DNA from: Jannaschia donghaensis
GTDB taxonomy: Bacteria; Pseudomonadota; Alphaproteobacteria; Rhodobacterales; Rhodobacteraceae
Reading direction: 5' to 3'
Assembly: GCF_001403795.1 (NCBI RefSeq)
Contig: NZ_CXSU01000011.1
Location: forward strand, 437,810 to 501,809
DNA length: 64,000 nucleotides
In this document: positions 56,041 through 64,000 of the stretch, in pieces
How positions within the stretch are numbered: position 1 is the stretch's first letter
Layout of the letters: each line of letters begins with the position of its first letter
Made by a program: the position numbers and the translations under genes
Notes under the pieces: generated by a model
The model's input: the letters and a program-made list of their open reading frames with translations, nothing else
The model's database searches: none
What the model was told of the DNA's origin: nothing

Positions 56041-56681
56041 TGCAGGATGTTCTCGCTCTCGCCGCCGCGCAGGGCGAATTCCATCAGGGTCACGACCGTC
56101 TCGCGTCGCGTGGCCAGGCTGGGGGCCTCCAGAAGGGCCTGTTTCTCTTCCTGTTCGAACGGGCAGAGCATCGAGAGCGAATTGATCAGCAACTCCTCCT
56201 CGGCGTCCTTGAGACTGTCCCAATCAGTCGACAGGGATTGCGCCTCGAAGTAACGGTTGAGCAGATCGAGGAAGGCGGGTCGGTCGAAGCCCTTGTCCAC
56301 CTCGGGCTTGCCCAGATCGCGCTCGAACCCGTCCCAGCTGACGTCGGCCTGCAGATAGGGCTGGAAGCCGGACACCTCTTTGGTGATCCGGTAGCGGGAG
56401 ACACCGGCCAGCGTGACCATGTAGCGTCCGTCCTCGGTCTCTGACAGCTGCGTTAGACGCCCGGCGCAGCCAATGGCCTGAAGTTCTCGTCCGTCGCCGG
56501 CTTTCTGCGCGCGGGGCTGGATCATGCCGATCAGGCGATGATCGGTCTTGAGCGTGTCGTCTATCATCTGAAGATAACGCGGCTCGAAGATGTGCAGCGG
56601 CAGGCGCGCACGCGGCAGCATCAGCGCCCCGGGAAGCGGGAACACGGGGATGGTCGGGGGGAGGTCGTTCAATCGATACAT
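56037..56681 (-). CDS. LON N-terminal (substrate-binding) domain protein
   Basis: The 214-residue protein matches the stand-alone LON substrate-binding domain: [29 protein letters not shown] near the N-terminus, IGMIQPRA, and [29 protein letters not shown]. It lacks ATPase and protease parts, as in the usual LonB-like rhodobacterial version. It follows the thioredoxin gene by 27 bases and is coupled to the Trm112 gene. Confidence 0.92.
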   Translation of the reverse strand: MYRLNDLPPTIPVFPLPGALMLPRARLPLHIFEPRYLQMIDDTLKTDHRLIGMIQPRAQKAGDGRELQAIGCAGRLTQLSETEDGRYMVTLAGVSRYRITKEVSGFQPYLQADVSWDGFERDLGKPEVDKGFDRPAFLDLLNRYFEAQSLSTDWDSLKDAEEELLINSLSMLCPFEQEEKQALLEAPSLATRRETVVTLMEFALRGGESENILQ

Positions 56682-56708
56682 AAAAGGCGACCTAGCGCTC
56701 CGGTCCAG

Positions 56709-57626
56709 TCAGGCAAAGATCATCGAAGACAACTTGCGTCGTCCTTTGAGAACAATCGGATCACTTGCCTTCAATGCGTCGAAGATGATGAAAAGCTGCG
56801 TGCGCGCGGCCCCGTCATTCCAATCGCGGTCACGGCGGAACAGCTCCAGCAGGTGATCGACGGCGGCCTCCGTCTGACCGTCGGCTTGCAGGGCGGCGGC
56901 AAGGTCGAAGCGCGCCTGGTGGTCGTCGGCGTCCGCCTCGACCGCCGCCGTAAGATCGGTGACCGGGCCCGCGTTGGCGGCCTGACGGGCCAGGGCGATC
57001 TGGGCGCGGGCGGCTTCGAGGTCGGAGGTGCCCAGCAGTGCGGCCGGTGCCGCATCCACCATCGCCTCGGCCTCGTCGATCTGGTCCAGGGCCAGATGTG
57101 CACGGATCATTCCGCCATACGCCCCGGCGTTCTCGGGCTCCTCGCCCAGCACGGCTGCGTAGGTTTGCAGGGCGTCTTCGGCTTCGCCCGCCTCGAGCAT
57201 TTCGTCCGCCGCCAGGACCGCTTCGGCCAACCCGTCATCTTCGGCTCCGGGTCCAAGGGCGGCGGCGCGTTTGACGAACTCCTCGACCTCGGCCGGGCTG
57301 ACGGCCCCTTGAAATCCATCGACCGGCTTGCCTTGCCAGAAGGCATAGACGGTCGGGATCGACTGGATCTGAAGCTGCGCGGCGATCTGCTGGTTGCGGT
57401 CCACATCGACCTTGGCCATCTTCACCGCGCCCTTGGCGGCCGTTACCGCCGTTTCGAGCTGCGGGCCGAGGGTCTTGCACGGGCCGCACCACTGGGCCCA
57501 GAAATCCACGATCACCGGGATGGTCATCGACGCTTCGACCACATCGGCCATGAACGATGCTTCGTCCACGTCGCGGATCAGGTCGGTGGGGGCGGTTTCG
57601 GTCTGCGGCTGGCCAAGTTCGATCAT
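56709..57626 (-). CDS. Thioredoxin-TPR co-chaperone (YbbN/CnoX-like)
   Basis: The 305-residue protein has an N-terminal thioredoxin fold with the intact CGPC active site in FWAQWCGPCKTLGPQL near residue 47, cis-Pro in IQSIPTVYAFWQGK near residue 92, and a C-terminal TPR-type helical domain (AEDALQTYAAVLGEEPENAGA). This corresponds to YbbN/CnoX, which acts as a redox-linked holdase, except that the active site is complete as in alphaproteobacterial members. First gene of the thioredoxin-LON-Trm112 operon. Confidence 0.9.
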   Translation of the reverse strand: MIELGQPQTETAPTDLIRDVDEASFMADVVEASMTIPVIVDFWAQWCGPCKTLGPQLETAVTAAKGAVKMAKVDVDRNQQIAAQLQIQSIPTVYAFWQGKPVDGFQGAVSPAEVEEFVKRAAALGPGAEDDGLAEAVLAADEMLEAGEAEDALQTYAAVLGEEPENAGAYGGMIRAHLALDQIDEAEAMVDAAPAALLGTSDLEAARAQIALARQAANAGPVTDLTAAVEADADDHQARFDLAAALQADGQTEAAVDHLLELFRRDRDWNDGAARTQLFIIFDALKASDPIVLKGRRKLSSMIFA

Positions 57627-57684
57627 CGGGCGGACTCCTTTGTTGGCAGGCTATATGCGACCGCGCGTCGCATATTCCAACCCT

Positions 57685-58473
57685 TCAGAGGTCGAAGGTC
57701 GCCAGCACCGGCGCATGGTCCGACGGCTTTTCCCAGCCGCGCACGTGGCGCAGGACGCGGGACCCATGGGCCGCGTTCGCGATGTCGGGGGTCGCCCAGA
57801 CGTGATCCAGCCGCCGCCCCTTGTCCGCCGCGTCCCAGTCGGGGGAGCGGTACGACCACCACGAATAAAGAGTGCCGTCGGGAATATCGGCGCGGGTCAC
57901 ATCGACCCATTTGCCCGCGTCCTGGGTCTGCGCCATCGCCTCCACCTCCTGCGGGGTGTGGCTGACGACCTTGAGCAGTTTCTTGTGGTCCCAGACGTCA
58001 TCGGGGCGCGGCGCGATGTTCAGATCTCCGACCAGGATGGATTTCGCGGGCGCATCGGCATGGAAGGCGTCGCGCATGGCCGACAGGTAATCGAGCTTCT
58101 GTCCGAATTTCTCGTTCACATCGCGGTCGGGGATGTCGCCGCCTGCGGGGACGTAAAAATTGTGGATCGTCACGCCGTTGTCCAGCCGTCCGGCGATGTG
58201 ACGCGCGTGGCCCAGATCGGCGTGATCCTCGGCCCCCGCCTCGGTCAGGGGCAGCTTCGACAGGATGGCGACGCCGTTGTAACCCTTCTGCCCCCGCGCG
58301 ACCATGTGGGGGTAGCCCAGGGCGGTGAACTGGTCGCGTGGGATCAGATCGACCGGTGATTTACACTCCTGCAGGCACAGGATGTCGGGACCTTCCTCGC
58401 GCAGGAAGCGCAGGACGAGCTCTTCGCGCAGGCGGACCGAATTGATGTTCCAGGTGGCGAGTGTGAAGGCCAT
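57685..58473 (-). CDS. xthA: Exodeoxyribonuclease III
   Basis: A 262-residue AP endonuclease/exonuclease with TLATWNINSVRLR at the start, DILCLQECKSP (catalytic glutamate), ILVGDLNIAPRPDDVWDHKKLL near residue 145, and C-terminal RRLDHVWATPDIA and SDHAPVLATFDL. It removes abasic sites. The ATG at 58473 is preferred, behind GGAG at 11 bases, over an open extension to 58536. It stands upstream of the thioredoxin operon on the same strand. Confidence 0.95.
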   Translation of the reverse strand: MAFTLATWNINSVRLREELVLRFLREEGPDILCLQECKSPVDLIPRDQFTALGYPHMVARGQKGYNGVAILSKLPLTEAGAEDHADLGHARHIAGRLDNGVTIHNFYVPAGGDIPDRDVNEKFGQKLDYLSAMRDAFHADAPAKSILVGDLNIAPRPDDVWDHKKLLKVVSHTPQEVEAMAQTQDAGKWVDVTRADIPDGTLYSWWSYRSPDWDAADKGRRLDHVWATPDIANAAHGSRVLRHVRGWEKPSDHAPVLATFDL

Positions 58474-58551
58474 GTCGTCGCTCCGTTGCTGTCGGGGCAT
58501 GTTTGGCAGGCCGGGCAAGCGGGGGCCAGCCCCCACACCCCCACGGTGCTT

Positions 58552-59763
58552 TCAGCCGGAAGAAGGCGCCGAGCGCTCGATGGGCAGACGCCGGGATAAA
58601 ACGGCGAGGGTGAGGAGGATGAAGAGGCCGCCGATGGCGTAGGTGGCCATGATCAGGCGAACGTCCGCTTCGGGCATCTGGCCGACTTCGGTGGTCGATC
58701 CGGCCGCGACCCAGAGCGTGGCGGCGAAGAAGAGACGGCCCAGCAGGCTTTGCAGTGACAGATAGGTCGCGCGGCTGCCGTCGGGCAACAGGGGTTGGAT
58801 GCGCGCGATCAGGAAAGGCCGCGCCAGCGCGTCGGGGATCATCCGGCTGAGCAGCAGCAGGACCGCAAGCGGCCCCGTCGCGATCGCCAGCGCGCCGGGC
58901 AGCGCCAGTTGCAGCGCGAAGGCCCCCAGCAGCATCGCGGTCAGCCCGACCGCACGCCGCAAAGCGGGCGCGAAGAGCGACACGCCCAGCGACACGCTCA
59001 TCATCGCGGCGGTGATCGCCCCGCTGACCAGCGGCGTCTCGGACGCGAGGTCGGTGCCCGCGAGGCTGCGTTCGATGAAGGGCTGGCCGAAGACGAAGGG
59101 CACGTGGCTGAAGGCATACATCACGATGGCGAGGCCCGAAAGCCACAGCAGGACCGGCTGCCTGATCGCGCCCGACAGAAGGATCAGGCGCGATGGGCCG
59201 GTGGGGTCGTCGACCATCTTCTCCGGCTCCCGGAACGTCCAGGTCAGCACCAAAAGCGCCGCGAAGGCTGTCGCCGTCGCCCAATAGGGCCAGGTCACGT
59301 CGAACCGGGCCAGCGCCCCGCCCGCGATGGCCGAAAGGGCCAAGGCCGAGAAACCCGCGCGCCAGCCGCCCAGCTCATGCCGCTCCACCTCCGCCTCCCG
59401 CCCGTCGGCGGCAAGCGATTCGTAGAGCAGCGACGTATCGGTGCCCGACACGAAGGCGACCTGCACCGCCAGCAGGACCTGCGCGGCCGCAAACCACCAG
59501 AACGGGCCGCCCAGCGCCTGCATGCCGGCTGTCGCCACACCGGCCAGAGCCGCGATCATCAAAGTTCGGCGTCGGCCCCAGCGGTCCGACAGCCAGCCCG
59601 ACGGCACCTCCAACATGGTCGTGGCGACGTCGAAGATGGCATAGGTCAGGATCGCCTCGGCGGCCGAAAGCTCCCCCTGGATGTAGAGAAACCAGACCGC
59701 CTGCCAGAACGTCAGCCCGGCCAGGAACCTGTACCAGGGATAGAGGGCGACGTTGCGCCTCAC
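58552..59763 (-). CDS. Major facilitator superfamily transporter
   Basis: A 403-residue protein with twelve hydrophobic segments. VPSGWLSDRWGRRRTLM near residue 50 is the MFS signature between helices 2 and 3. The sequence LYPWYRFLAGLTFWQAVWFLY at the start fits a small uncharacterised group of MFS proteins. The GTG start overlaps the DUF2461 stop by four bases (GTGA). Substrate unknown. The longer open extension to 60342 is a shadow of DUF2461. Confidence 0.88.
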   Translation of the reverse strand: MRRNVALYPWYRFLAGLTFWQAVWFLYIQGELSAAEAILTYAIFDVATTMLEVPSGWLSDRWGRRRTLMIAALAGVATAGMQALGGPFWWFAAAQVLLAVQVAFVSGTDTSLLYESLAADGREAEVERHELGGWRAGFSALALSAIAGGALARFDVTWPYWATATAFAALLVLTWTFREPEKMVDDPTGPSRLILLSGAIRQPVLLWLSGLAIVMYAFSHVPFVFGQPFIERSLAGTDLASETPLVSGAITAAMMSVSLGVSLFAPALRRAVGLTAMLLGAFALQLALPGALAIATGPLAVLLLLSRMIPDALARPFLIARIQPLLPDGSRATYLSLQSLLGRLFFAATLWVAAGSTTEVGQMPEADVRLIMATYAIGGLFILLTLAVLSRRLPIERSAPSSG

Positions 59764-60419
59764 AGACGCTCGGCCATGAACCGGCGGAAGGGGGCGAGGA
59801 TTTCGATCCGGTCGGTCAGGGCGGCGACCAACCCGTCGTCCGTATCGCGCCATCCCTGCGCCAGCGGCAGCGAAATTGCCAGCGACTTGCGACGGATCAG
59901 GTCGGCGTGGGGATGATCGGGAGCGTAGGGTTTCGGCACACGCTTGAGCGGTTCGGGCCCAAAGTCGCTGATCGTGGCCCCGGTGTCCGCGATGACCTCC
60001 GTCAGTTGATCGCCCCAGGTGTCGACCATCGCGCGATACCGGCGCAAGTCGTCGCCCGCAAAGCCGGGCGTGCCGCAGGCGACGAACGTGCCGCCGGGAC
60101 GGATGGCGAAAAAGAACATCGGAGCCAGATCGTCCCGATCTGCCGTGCTCCAGGACATCGAGAGCTGCGTCTTGAGGGGTGACTTGTCCTTGGAGAACCG
60201 CACATCGCGGTAGATGCGAAACACCTTGCCGGTGTGCCCGTCGCCGGTGACGCGGCTGATTTCCTCGGCCATGATTTCGGCGAAGAGTTTTGCCGGGCCT
60301 TCGATGTCGGTCTTGAAGGTGTCCTTGCGCGGTTCGAACCAATCCCTCGAATTGTTGTTTTCCAACTGCCCGTAGAAGGTCTGCGCCCGGTCGAGCATCT
60401 GGGTAAAACCGTCCGACAT
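59760..60419 (-). CDS. DUF2461/TIGR02453 family protein
   Basis: The 219-residue protein has FYGQLENNNSRDWFEPRKDTFKT near residue 16 and FFAIRPGGTFVACGTPGFAGDDL near residue 100, matching DUF2461 (TIGR02453). It has no known function. It is coupled with the MFS gene downstream and divergent from a second MFS gene upstream across 50 bases. Confidence 0.88.
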   Translation of the reverse strand: MSDGFTQMLDRAQTFYGQLENNNSRDWFEPRKDTFKTDIEGPAKLFAEIMAEEISRVTGDGHTGKVFRIYRDVRFSKDKSPLKTQLSMSWSTADRDDLAPMFFFAIRPGGTFVACGTPGFAGDDLRRYRAMVDTWGDQLTEVIADTGATISDFGPEPLKRVPKPYAPDHPHADLIRRKSLAISLPLAQGWRDTDDGLVAALTDRIEILAPFRRFMAERL

Positions 60420-60469
60420 CGCTTGCCTTTCCGCATCCGTCAGACGGAAACTAGCGCAGGAGGTGGTCG

Positions 60470-61723
60470 ATGTCCCTGACCCTGATGCGCAGAAACGCGA
60501 ATTATCGTTGGCTGGTGGGCGCGTCGGGTGTGTCGAACCTGGGCGACGGGGTGTCAGCCCTGGCGTTTCCGTGGCTTGCGACGCTGATCACGCGCGATCC
60601 GGTGCTGATCTCGCTGACCGCTGTCGCGGGCCGTTTGCCATGGCTCTTGTTGACGCTGCCTGCGGGGGTCTGGACCGACCGCATCGACCGTCGCCGCCTG
60701 ATGATCCGGGCGGATGTGTTCCGCATGGTCATGACGCTGGGCGTGGTGGCGATGGTTCTGGCCGCGCCCCCGCCCGTCGCATCGCCGGGCCTGGCGATCG
60801 GGGCGCTTTGCGCGGTCGCGTTCCTGCTCGGATCGGCGGAGGTGCTGCGTGACAACGCGGCGCAGACGGTCCTGCCATCGGTGGTCAGGCCCGCGGACCT
60901 GGAAGCGGCGAACGGGCAGATGTGGTCGATCGAGCGGATCATGGGCGAATTCGTCGGCCCGCCGCTGGCCGGTGTTCTGATCGCGCTGTCGCTGCCCGCG
61001 CCGTTCGTCTTCGACGCGGTGACCTTCGCGCTGGCCGCCGGATTGATCTGGATGATGGTGGTTCCGACGCGGATCGCCCCCGCCCGCCGGTCGTTCCGGG
61101 TGGAGTTGATGGAAGGTCTGATCTGGATCTGGCGGCACGTGATGATCTGGCGGCTGGCGATCATCCTGGGGGTCATCAACGCCTGCGCGATGGCCGCGCT
61201 GACGATGCTGGTTCTGTTCAGCCAGGACGTTCTGGGCCTGGGCGCGGTGGGGCACGGTCTGTTGCTGACCTGCGGTGCTGTGGGGGGCGTGATCGGCGGG
61301 ATGATCGCCCCGGCGGTCGCGCGGCGGGTCGGGGGCACGCGCAGCCTTTGGGTGGCCTTCGTTCTCTTCTCGGGGTGCTATGCGCTGATCGGGGTCGCGA
61401 CGTCGCCGGTGGTCGTGGGGGTCGCGCTGTTCGTGGAATCGCTGGGCGCGATGCTTTGGAACGTCGTGACCGTCAGCTTCCGGCAGCGGGCGATCCCCGA
61501 CGACCTGCTGGGGCGGGTCAATTCGGTCTATCGCTTCTTCGGATGGGGGATGATGCCGGTGGGCGCGCTGGCCGGTGGCCTGATCGTCGCCTGGGCGGAG
61601 CCGTCGCTGGGCCGCGAGACGGCCCTGCGCCTGCCGTATTGGTCGGCCGCCGCCGTCCTTGCAGGGACGGGCCTGATCGGGGTGCTGACCATCCGATTGC
61701 CGGTGTCGGGAGCAAAAAAATAG
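60470..61723 (+). CDS. MFS transporter, EntS/MFS_3-like
   Basis: A 417-residue transporter with NYRWLVGASGVSNLGDGVSALAFPWLATLITRDP-type start and LPAGVWTDRIDRRRLMIRAD near residue 62, the MFS_3 (enterobactin exporter-like) signature. Likely an efflux protein. GAGGTG precedes the ATG. The final codons run into a seven-A tract and a hairpin that reads as a terminator on the other strand. Confidence 0.88.
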   Translation: MSLTLMRRNANYRWLVGASGVSNLGDGVSALAFPWLATLITRDPVLISLTAVAGRLPWLLLTLPAGVWTDRIDRRRLMIRADVFRMVMTLGVVAMVLAAPPPVASPGLAIGALCAVAFLLGSAEVLRDNAAQTVLPSVVRPADLEAANGQMWSIERIMGEFVGPPLAGVLIALSLPAPFVFDAVTFALAAGLIWMMVVPTRIAPARRSFRVELMEGLIWIWRHVMIWRLAIILGVINACAMAALTMLVLFSQDVLGLGAVGHGLLLTCGAVGGVIGGMIAPAVARRVGGTRSLWVAFVLFSGCYALIGVATSPVVVGVALFVESLGAMLWNVVTVSFRQRAIPDDLLGRVNSVYRFFGWGMMPVGALAGGLIVAWAEPSLGRETALRLPYWSAAAVLAGTGLIGVLTIRLPVSGAKK

Positions 61724-61830
61724 GCCGAACCCAAGGGTCCGGCCGAGTCCAACAGGGAGGTGCATCAGAAACACCGCTGATGCGCCGGTACTCTTTGAAG
61801 GTAGTACGTCGGGAAGGTTTCCCCAACGTT
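61712..61830 (-). ncRNA. Possible small RNA or structured 3' leader with CCUCC motif
   Basis: On the minus strand a transcript would contain a stem GCATCAG/CTGATGC (61752-61773), then single-stranded CACCTCCCTGTTGG, and the strong terminator hairpin at 61723-61744 ending in seven T. Anti-Shine-Dalgarno CCUCC motifs between hairpins occur in several alphaproteobacterial sRNAs. It could equally be the 3' end of the response-regulator mRNA, whose stop lies at 61889. No promoter was recognised. Confidence 0.35.
61714..61744 (-). terminator. Rho-independent terminator on the minus strand
   Basis: The stem GGCCGGACCC/GGGTTCGGCC on the minus strand (one G-U pair, short apex) is followed by TATTTTTTT. 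On the plus strand the same position would be an A-C mismatch and the A-run precedes the stem, so it works only leftwards. It ends transcription from the response-regulator side against the convergent MFS gene. Confidence 0.75.
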
Positions 61831-61888
61831 AATTTTAATCCGTGAGCGGATTGACGTCGCCTGTGACCCCTGGGGCACGGGTCCGAGG

Positions 61889-62575
61889 TCAGGACATCAG
61901 GCGGTATCCCCCGCTTTCGGTGACCAGAAGACGCGCGTTCGAGGGGTCGGGTTCGATCTTCTGGCGCAGGCGGTAGATGTGCGTCTCAAGCGTGTGGGTG
62001 GTGACCCCGGCGTTGTAGCCCCAAACCTCGTGCAGCAACACGTCGCGGGCGACGGTGCCATCCCCGGCGCGGTACAGGAACTTGAGGATATTCGTTTCCT
62101 TTTCGGTCAGGCGGATCTTCTTGTCGTCTTCGGTCAGCAACTGCTTCATCGAGGGCTTGAAGGTGTACGGCCCCAAGGTGAAGACGGCGTCTTCGGATTG
62201 TTCGTGCGTGCGAAGCTGCGCGCGTATGCGGGCCAGCAGGACCGGAAACTTGAATGGCTTAGAGATGTAGTCGTTGGCCCCCGCATCCAGCCCCAGGATG
62301 GTGTCGGCGTCTGTGTCATGGCCCGTCAGCATGACGACGGGGCATTTCACCCCTGATTTGCGCATCAGGCGGCAAAGCTCCCGCCCGTCGGTGTCGGGCA
62401 GGCCGACGTCCAGCACGATCAGGTCGTAGAGCTGTTCCTTGGCGCGGGACATGCCGGTGGCACCCGAGTCTGCTTCGAACACGTCGAAGTCCTCGGTCAT
62501 CACCAATTGCTCCGCCAGGGCGTCGCGCAGGTCGTCGTCGTCGTCGACGAGCAGGATTTTCTTGAGATTGGCCAT
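61889..62575 (-). CDS. OmpR-family response regulator (CenR-like)
   Basis: The 228-residue regulator has a receiver domain with the acidic pocket KILLVDDDDD, phospho-acceptor aspartate in LIVLDVGLPDTDG near residue 55 and lysine in YISKPFKFP near residue 106, and a winged-helix DNA-binding domain with TEKETNILKFLYR and THTLETHIYRLRQKIEPDP. This is a very conserved rhodobacterial regulator without an adjacent histidine kinase. It resembles CenR, which controls envelope genes in Rhodobacter, but orthology is inferred. ATG at 62575 with CGGAGGG is chosen. Confidence 0.9.
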   Translation of the reverse strand: MANLKKILLVDDDDDLRDALAEQLVMTEDFDVFEADSGATGMSRAKEQLYDLIVLDVGLPDTDGRELCRLMRKSGVKCPVVMLTGHDTDADTILGLDAGANDYISKPFKFPVLLARIRAQLRTHEQSEDAVFTLGPYTFKPSMKQLLTEDDKKIRLTEKETNILKFLYRAGDGTVARDVLLHEVWGYNAGVTTHTLETHIYRLRQKIEPDPSNARLLVTESGGYRLMS

Positions 62576-62741
62576 AAGACCCTCCGGGGTTAGCTGTTGC
62601 TCCATTCGTGCCAAGTGACGCGGCGTGAGGGAAGCCCGGCCGCGCCCGCTCACGCCGACGTGTCGCCAAAGCGTCAAATGTTTCATATGTGCAGGAGGAG
62701 GGCCCTCCGGCGGGTCGAATTGTTACAGGAAATCACGCGCG

Positions 62742-63782
62742 ATGCTTTCGCCCACGCCGACAGACCTGATGGCCCGTGCCTGCGCCGACCTACGTGTCGG
62801 CCTGCCCGTCGCCGTCGGCGGGGTTCTTCTAGCGTCGGTGGAGACACTGGGGGCCGCGCGTCTGGACGCGTTGCGGGATCAGGGCGATCTGATCCTGACG
62901 CTGTCGGGGCGGCGGGCCGAAACGCTGAAGGCGCGCGCCTATGACGGCGACGTCGCGCGGATCGCCGTGCCCAAAGATGCTGATCTGACGTGGCTGCGTG
63001 CGGTGGCCGATCCGGCGAATGACCTGCGCGCGCCGATGAAGGGGCCGCTGCCCACGCTGCGGGGCGGCGATTGCACGCCGTGGCGCACGGGGATCGCGCT
63101 GGCCAAGGCGGCGCAACTGCTGCCCGCAGTCGTGGGCACGGTGGCGCCTGCCCCGGACGGCATCACGCATTTGCCCGCCGCCCTGCCGCCGATCGACATG
63201 CAGGTGCCCGACTTCGTCGCCGCCGCGCGCGTGCCGCTGGTGGTCGAGCGTCAGTCCCGCGTGCAGGTCTTCCGCGACGGAAGCGAGGAGCATTACGCCA
63301 TCGAGATCGGCCTGGTGGACCGCGCGCGCCCGGTTCTGACCCGGCTGCATTCGGCGTGTTTCACCGGCGACGTGCTGGGGTCGCTCAAATGCGATTGCGG
63401 CCCACAGTTGCACGCCGCGATGCAGGCCATGGCCGACGCCGGCGGTGGTGTGCTGCTTTATCTCGATCAGGAGGGGCGGGGTATCGGGCTGGCCAACAAG
63501 ATGCGCGCCTATGACCTGCAGGATCAGGGGTTCGATACGGTGGAGGCCAATCACCGGCTGGGGTTCGAGGACGATGAACGCGATTTCCGCCTTGGGGCCG
63601 GTCTGCTGCGCCGGACCGGGATCGGGGCCGTGCGCTTGATGACCAACAACCCGCGCAAGATCGCGATGATGCAGGCGCAGGGGATCGACGTGGCGGAGCG
63701 TGTGCCGCTGCACGTCGGTCGTACAGCGGACAACGCCGCCTATCTGGATGTCAAACGCGCGAAGTCGGGGCATCTGGAGTGA
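62742..63782 (+). CDS. ribA: GTP cyclohydrolase II
   Basis: The 346-residue protein has an N-terminal extension of about 140 residues and a complete GTP cyclohydrolase II domain: zinc ligands in HSACFTGDVLGSLKCDCGPQL near residue 203, LYLDQEGRGIGLANKMRAYDLQ near residue 242, and MTNNPRKIAMM near residue 305. It opens GTP in the first step of riboflavin synthesis. The N-terminal region corresponds to the altered DHBP-like or unknown domain seen in other Rhodobacterales and lacks an obvious DHBP synthase active site. It is divergent from the response regulator, and the next gene overlaps by GTGA. Confidence 0.92.
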   Translation: MLSPTPTDLMARACADLRVGLPVAVGGVLLASVETLGAARLDALRDQGDLILTLSGRRAETLKARAYDGDVARIAVPKDADLTWLRAVADPANDLRAPMKGPLPTLRGGDCTPWRTGIALAKAAQLLPAVVGTVAPAPDGITHLPAALPPIDMQVPDFVAAARVPLVVERQSRVQVFRDGSEEHYAIEIGLVDRARPVLTRLHSACFTGDVLGSLKCDCGPQLHAAMQAMADAGGGVLLYLDQEGRGIGLANKMRAYDLQDQGFDTVEANHRLGFEDDERDFRLGAGLLRRTGIGAVRLMTNNPRKIAMMQAQGIDVAERVPLHVGRTADNAAYLDVKRAKSGHLE

Positions 63783-64000
63783 CGCGCGGCGATATGGTCC
63801 TGACCCCCACCGGCCTGCGATTTCTGGGCCGCCGATTTCCCTGCACCACCGGGCGCGGCGGCGTTGTGGCGGACAAGCGGGAGGGGGACGGCGGCACGCC
63901 GGTCGGGGCGCATCAAATCGTCGGGATGCTGTATCGCCCCGACCGTATCGCGCCGCCGACGGCCTGGGCGGTGCCGATCGGGCCGGGCGATCTGTGGTGC
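63779..64000 (+). CDS. L,D-transpeptidase family protein, N-terminal part
   Basis: The visible 74 codons start with GTG overlapping the ribA stop and read VLTPTGLRFLGRRFPCTTGRGG, ADKREGDGGTPVGAHQIVGM and a WAVPIGPGDLWC end. This matches the beginning of the YkuD domain (RKREGDGATPxG motif) of the short L,D-transpeptidase-like family common in Rhodobacterales. The catalytic HGT/SxGCxR part is beyond the window. Confidence 0.8.
   Translation, partial: MTRGDMVLTPTGLRFLGRRFPCTTGRGGVVADKREGDGGTPVGAHQIVGMLYRPDRIAPPTAWAVPIGPGDLWC

Overview
The window looks like a piece of chromosome from a high-GC alphaproteobacterium of the order Rhodobacterales (Roseobacter/Paracoccus-like; the genus cannot be fixed from sequence alone). 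The basis is the strong G/C third-position bias, tightly packed genes with many 4-base ATGA/GTGA overlaps, and typical Rhodobacterales backbone proteins: DUF2125, DUF4170, a long ftsK, a CenR-like response regulator, and the Trm112/LON/thioredoxin/xthA row. No rRNA, tRNA, CRISPR array, transposase or prophage gene was recognised.

Region 1 (1-26.2 kb) is a large exopolysaccharide/capsule locus of the Wzx/Wzy type. It holds an export lipoprotein (cut by the left edge), a membrane-bound NDP-sugar dehydratase/epimerase, a UDP-glucuronate 4-epimerase-like enzyme, UDP-glucose dehydrogenase, an initiating sugar transferase, four further glycosyltransferases, a flippase, an O-antigen-ligase-type polymerase, a secreted beta-helix protein, a polysaccharide pyruvyl transferase with an FrhB-like iron-sulfur partner, and a hexapeptide acetyltransferase. 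The export control set is a chain-length protein, a split tyrosine autokinase and an ExeA-like ATPase. Inside the locus lies an exosortase fused to an EpsI domain (XrtD type, VPLPA-CTERM class) preceded by a PEP-CTERM-system TPR lipoprotein. Polymer production and C-terminal protein sorting are therefore probably linked here. The predicted polymer contains uronic acid and carries pyruvyl and acetyl groups.

Region 2 (26.2-40.7 kb) holds Kdo synthesis (kdsD-kdsB-kdsA), a DedA protein, an AlkB-type alkane hydroxylase, mutY divergent from a DUF721/DsbA-like pair, lpxK-waaA-DUF4170-cysQ-pmbA on the minus strand, DUF2125, and an SDR/enoyl-CoA hydratase pair. Kdo made by the first cluster can feed WaaA (lipid A core) and possibly a capsule.

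Region 3 (40.7-57.6 kb) is a conserved backbone with accessory insertions. It carries a DoxX-like membrane gene broken by three one-base deletions, fadH, a DJ-1/PfpI protein, lolA and ftsK. The ftsK-lolA pair is split by an oppositely oriented two-gene cassette: a YHYH-domain secreted protein plus a Met/His-rich membrane-anchored protein, with three 11-bp-spaced repeats upstream. Then come an aminotransferase (DapC-like), a TIGR01777 epimerase, an amidase and a UbiH-family hydroxylase. A second accessory insert at 54.5-55.85 kb carries an unknown secreted protein and a tiny coupled ORF. Trm112, a LON-domain protein and a YbbN-like thioredoxin follow.

Region 4 (57.6-64 kb) has xthA, two unrelated MFS transporters flanking a DUF2461 gene, a possible small RNA or terminator region, a CenR-like response regulator, a GTP cyclohydrolase II, and the start of an L,D-transpeptidase cut by the right edge. 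The most interesting parts are the exosortase-containing polysaccharide locus, the FrhB/pyruvyl-transferase pair, the YHYH cassette with its iterons, and the structured RNA candidate near 61.75 kb.
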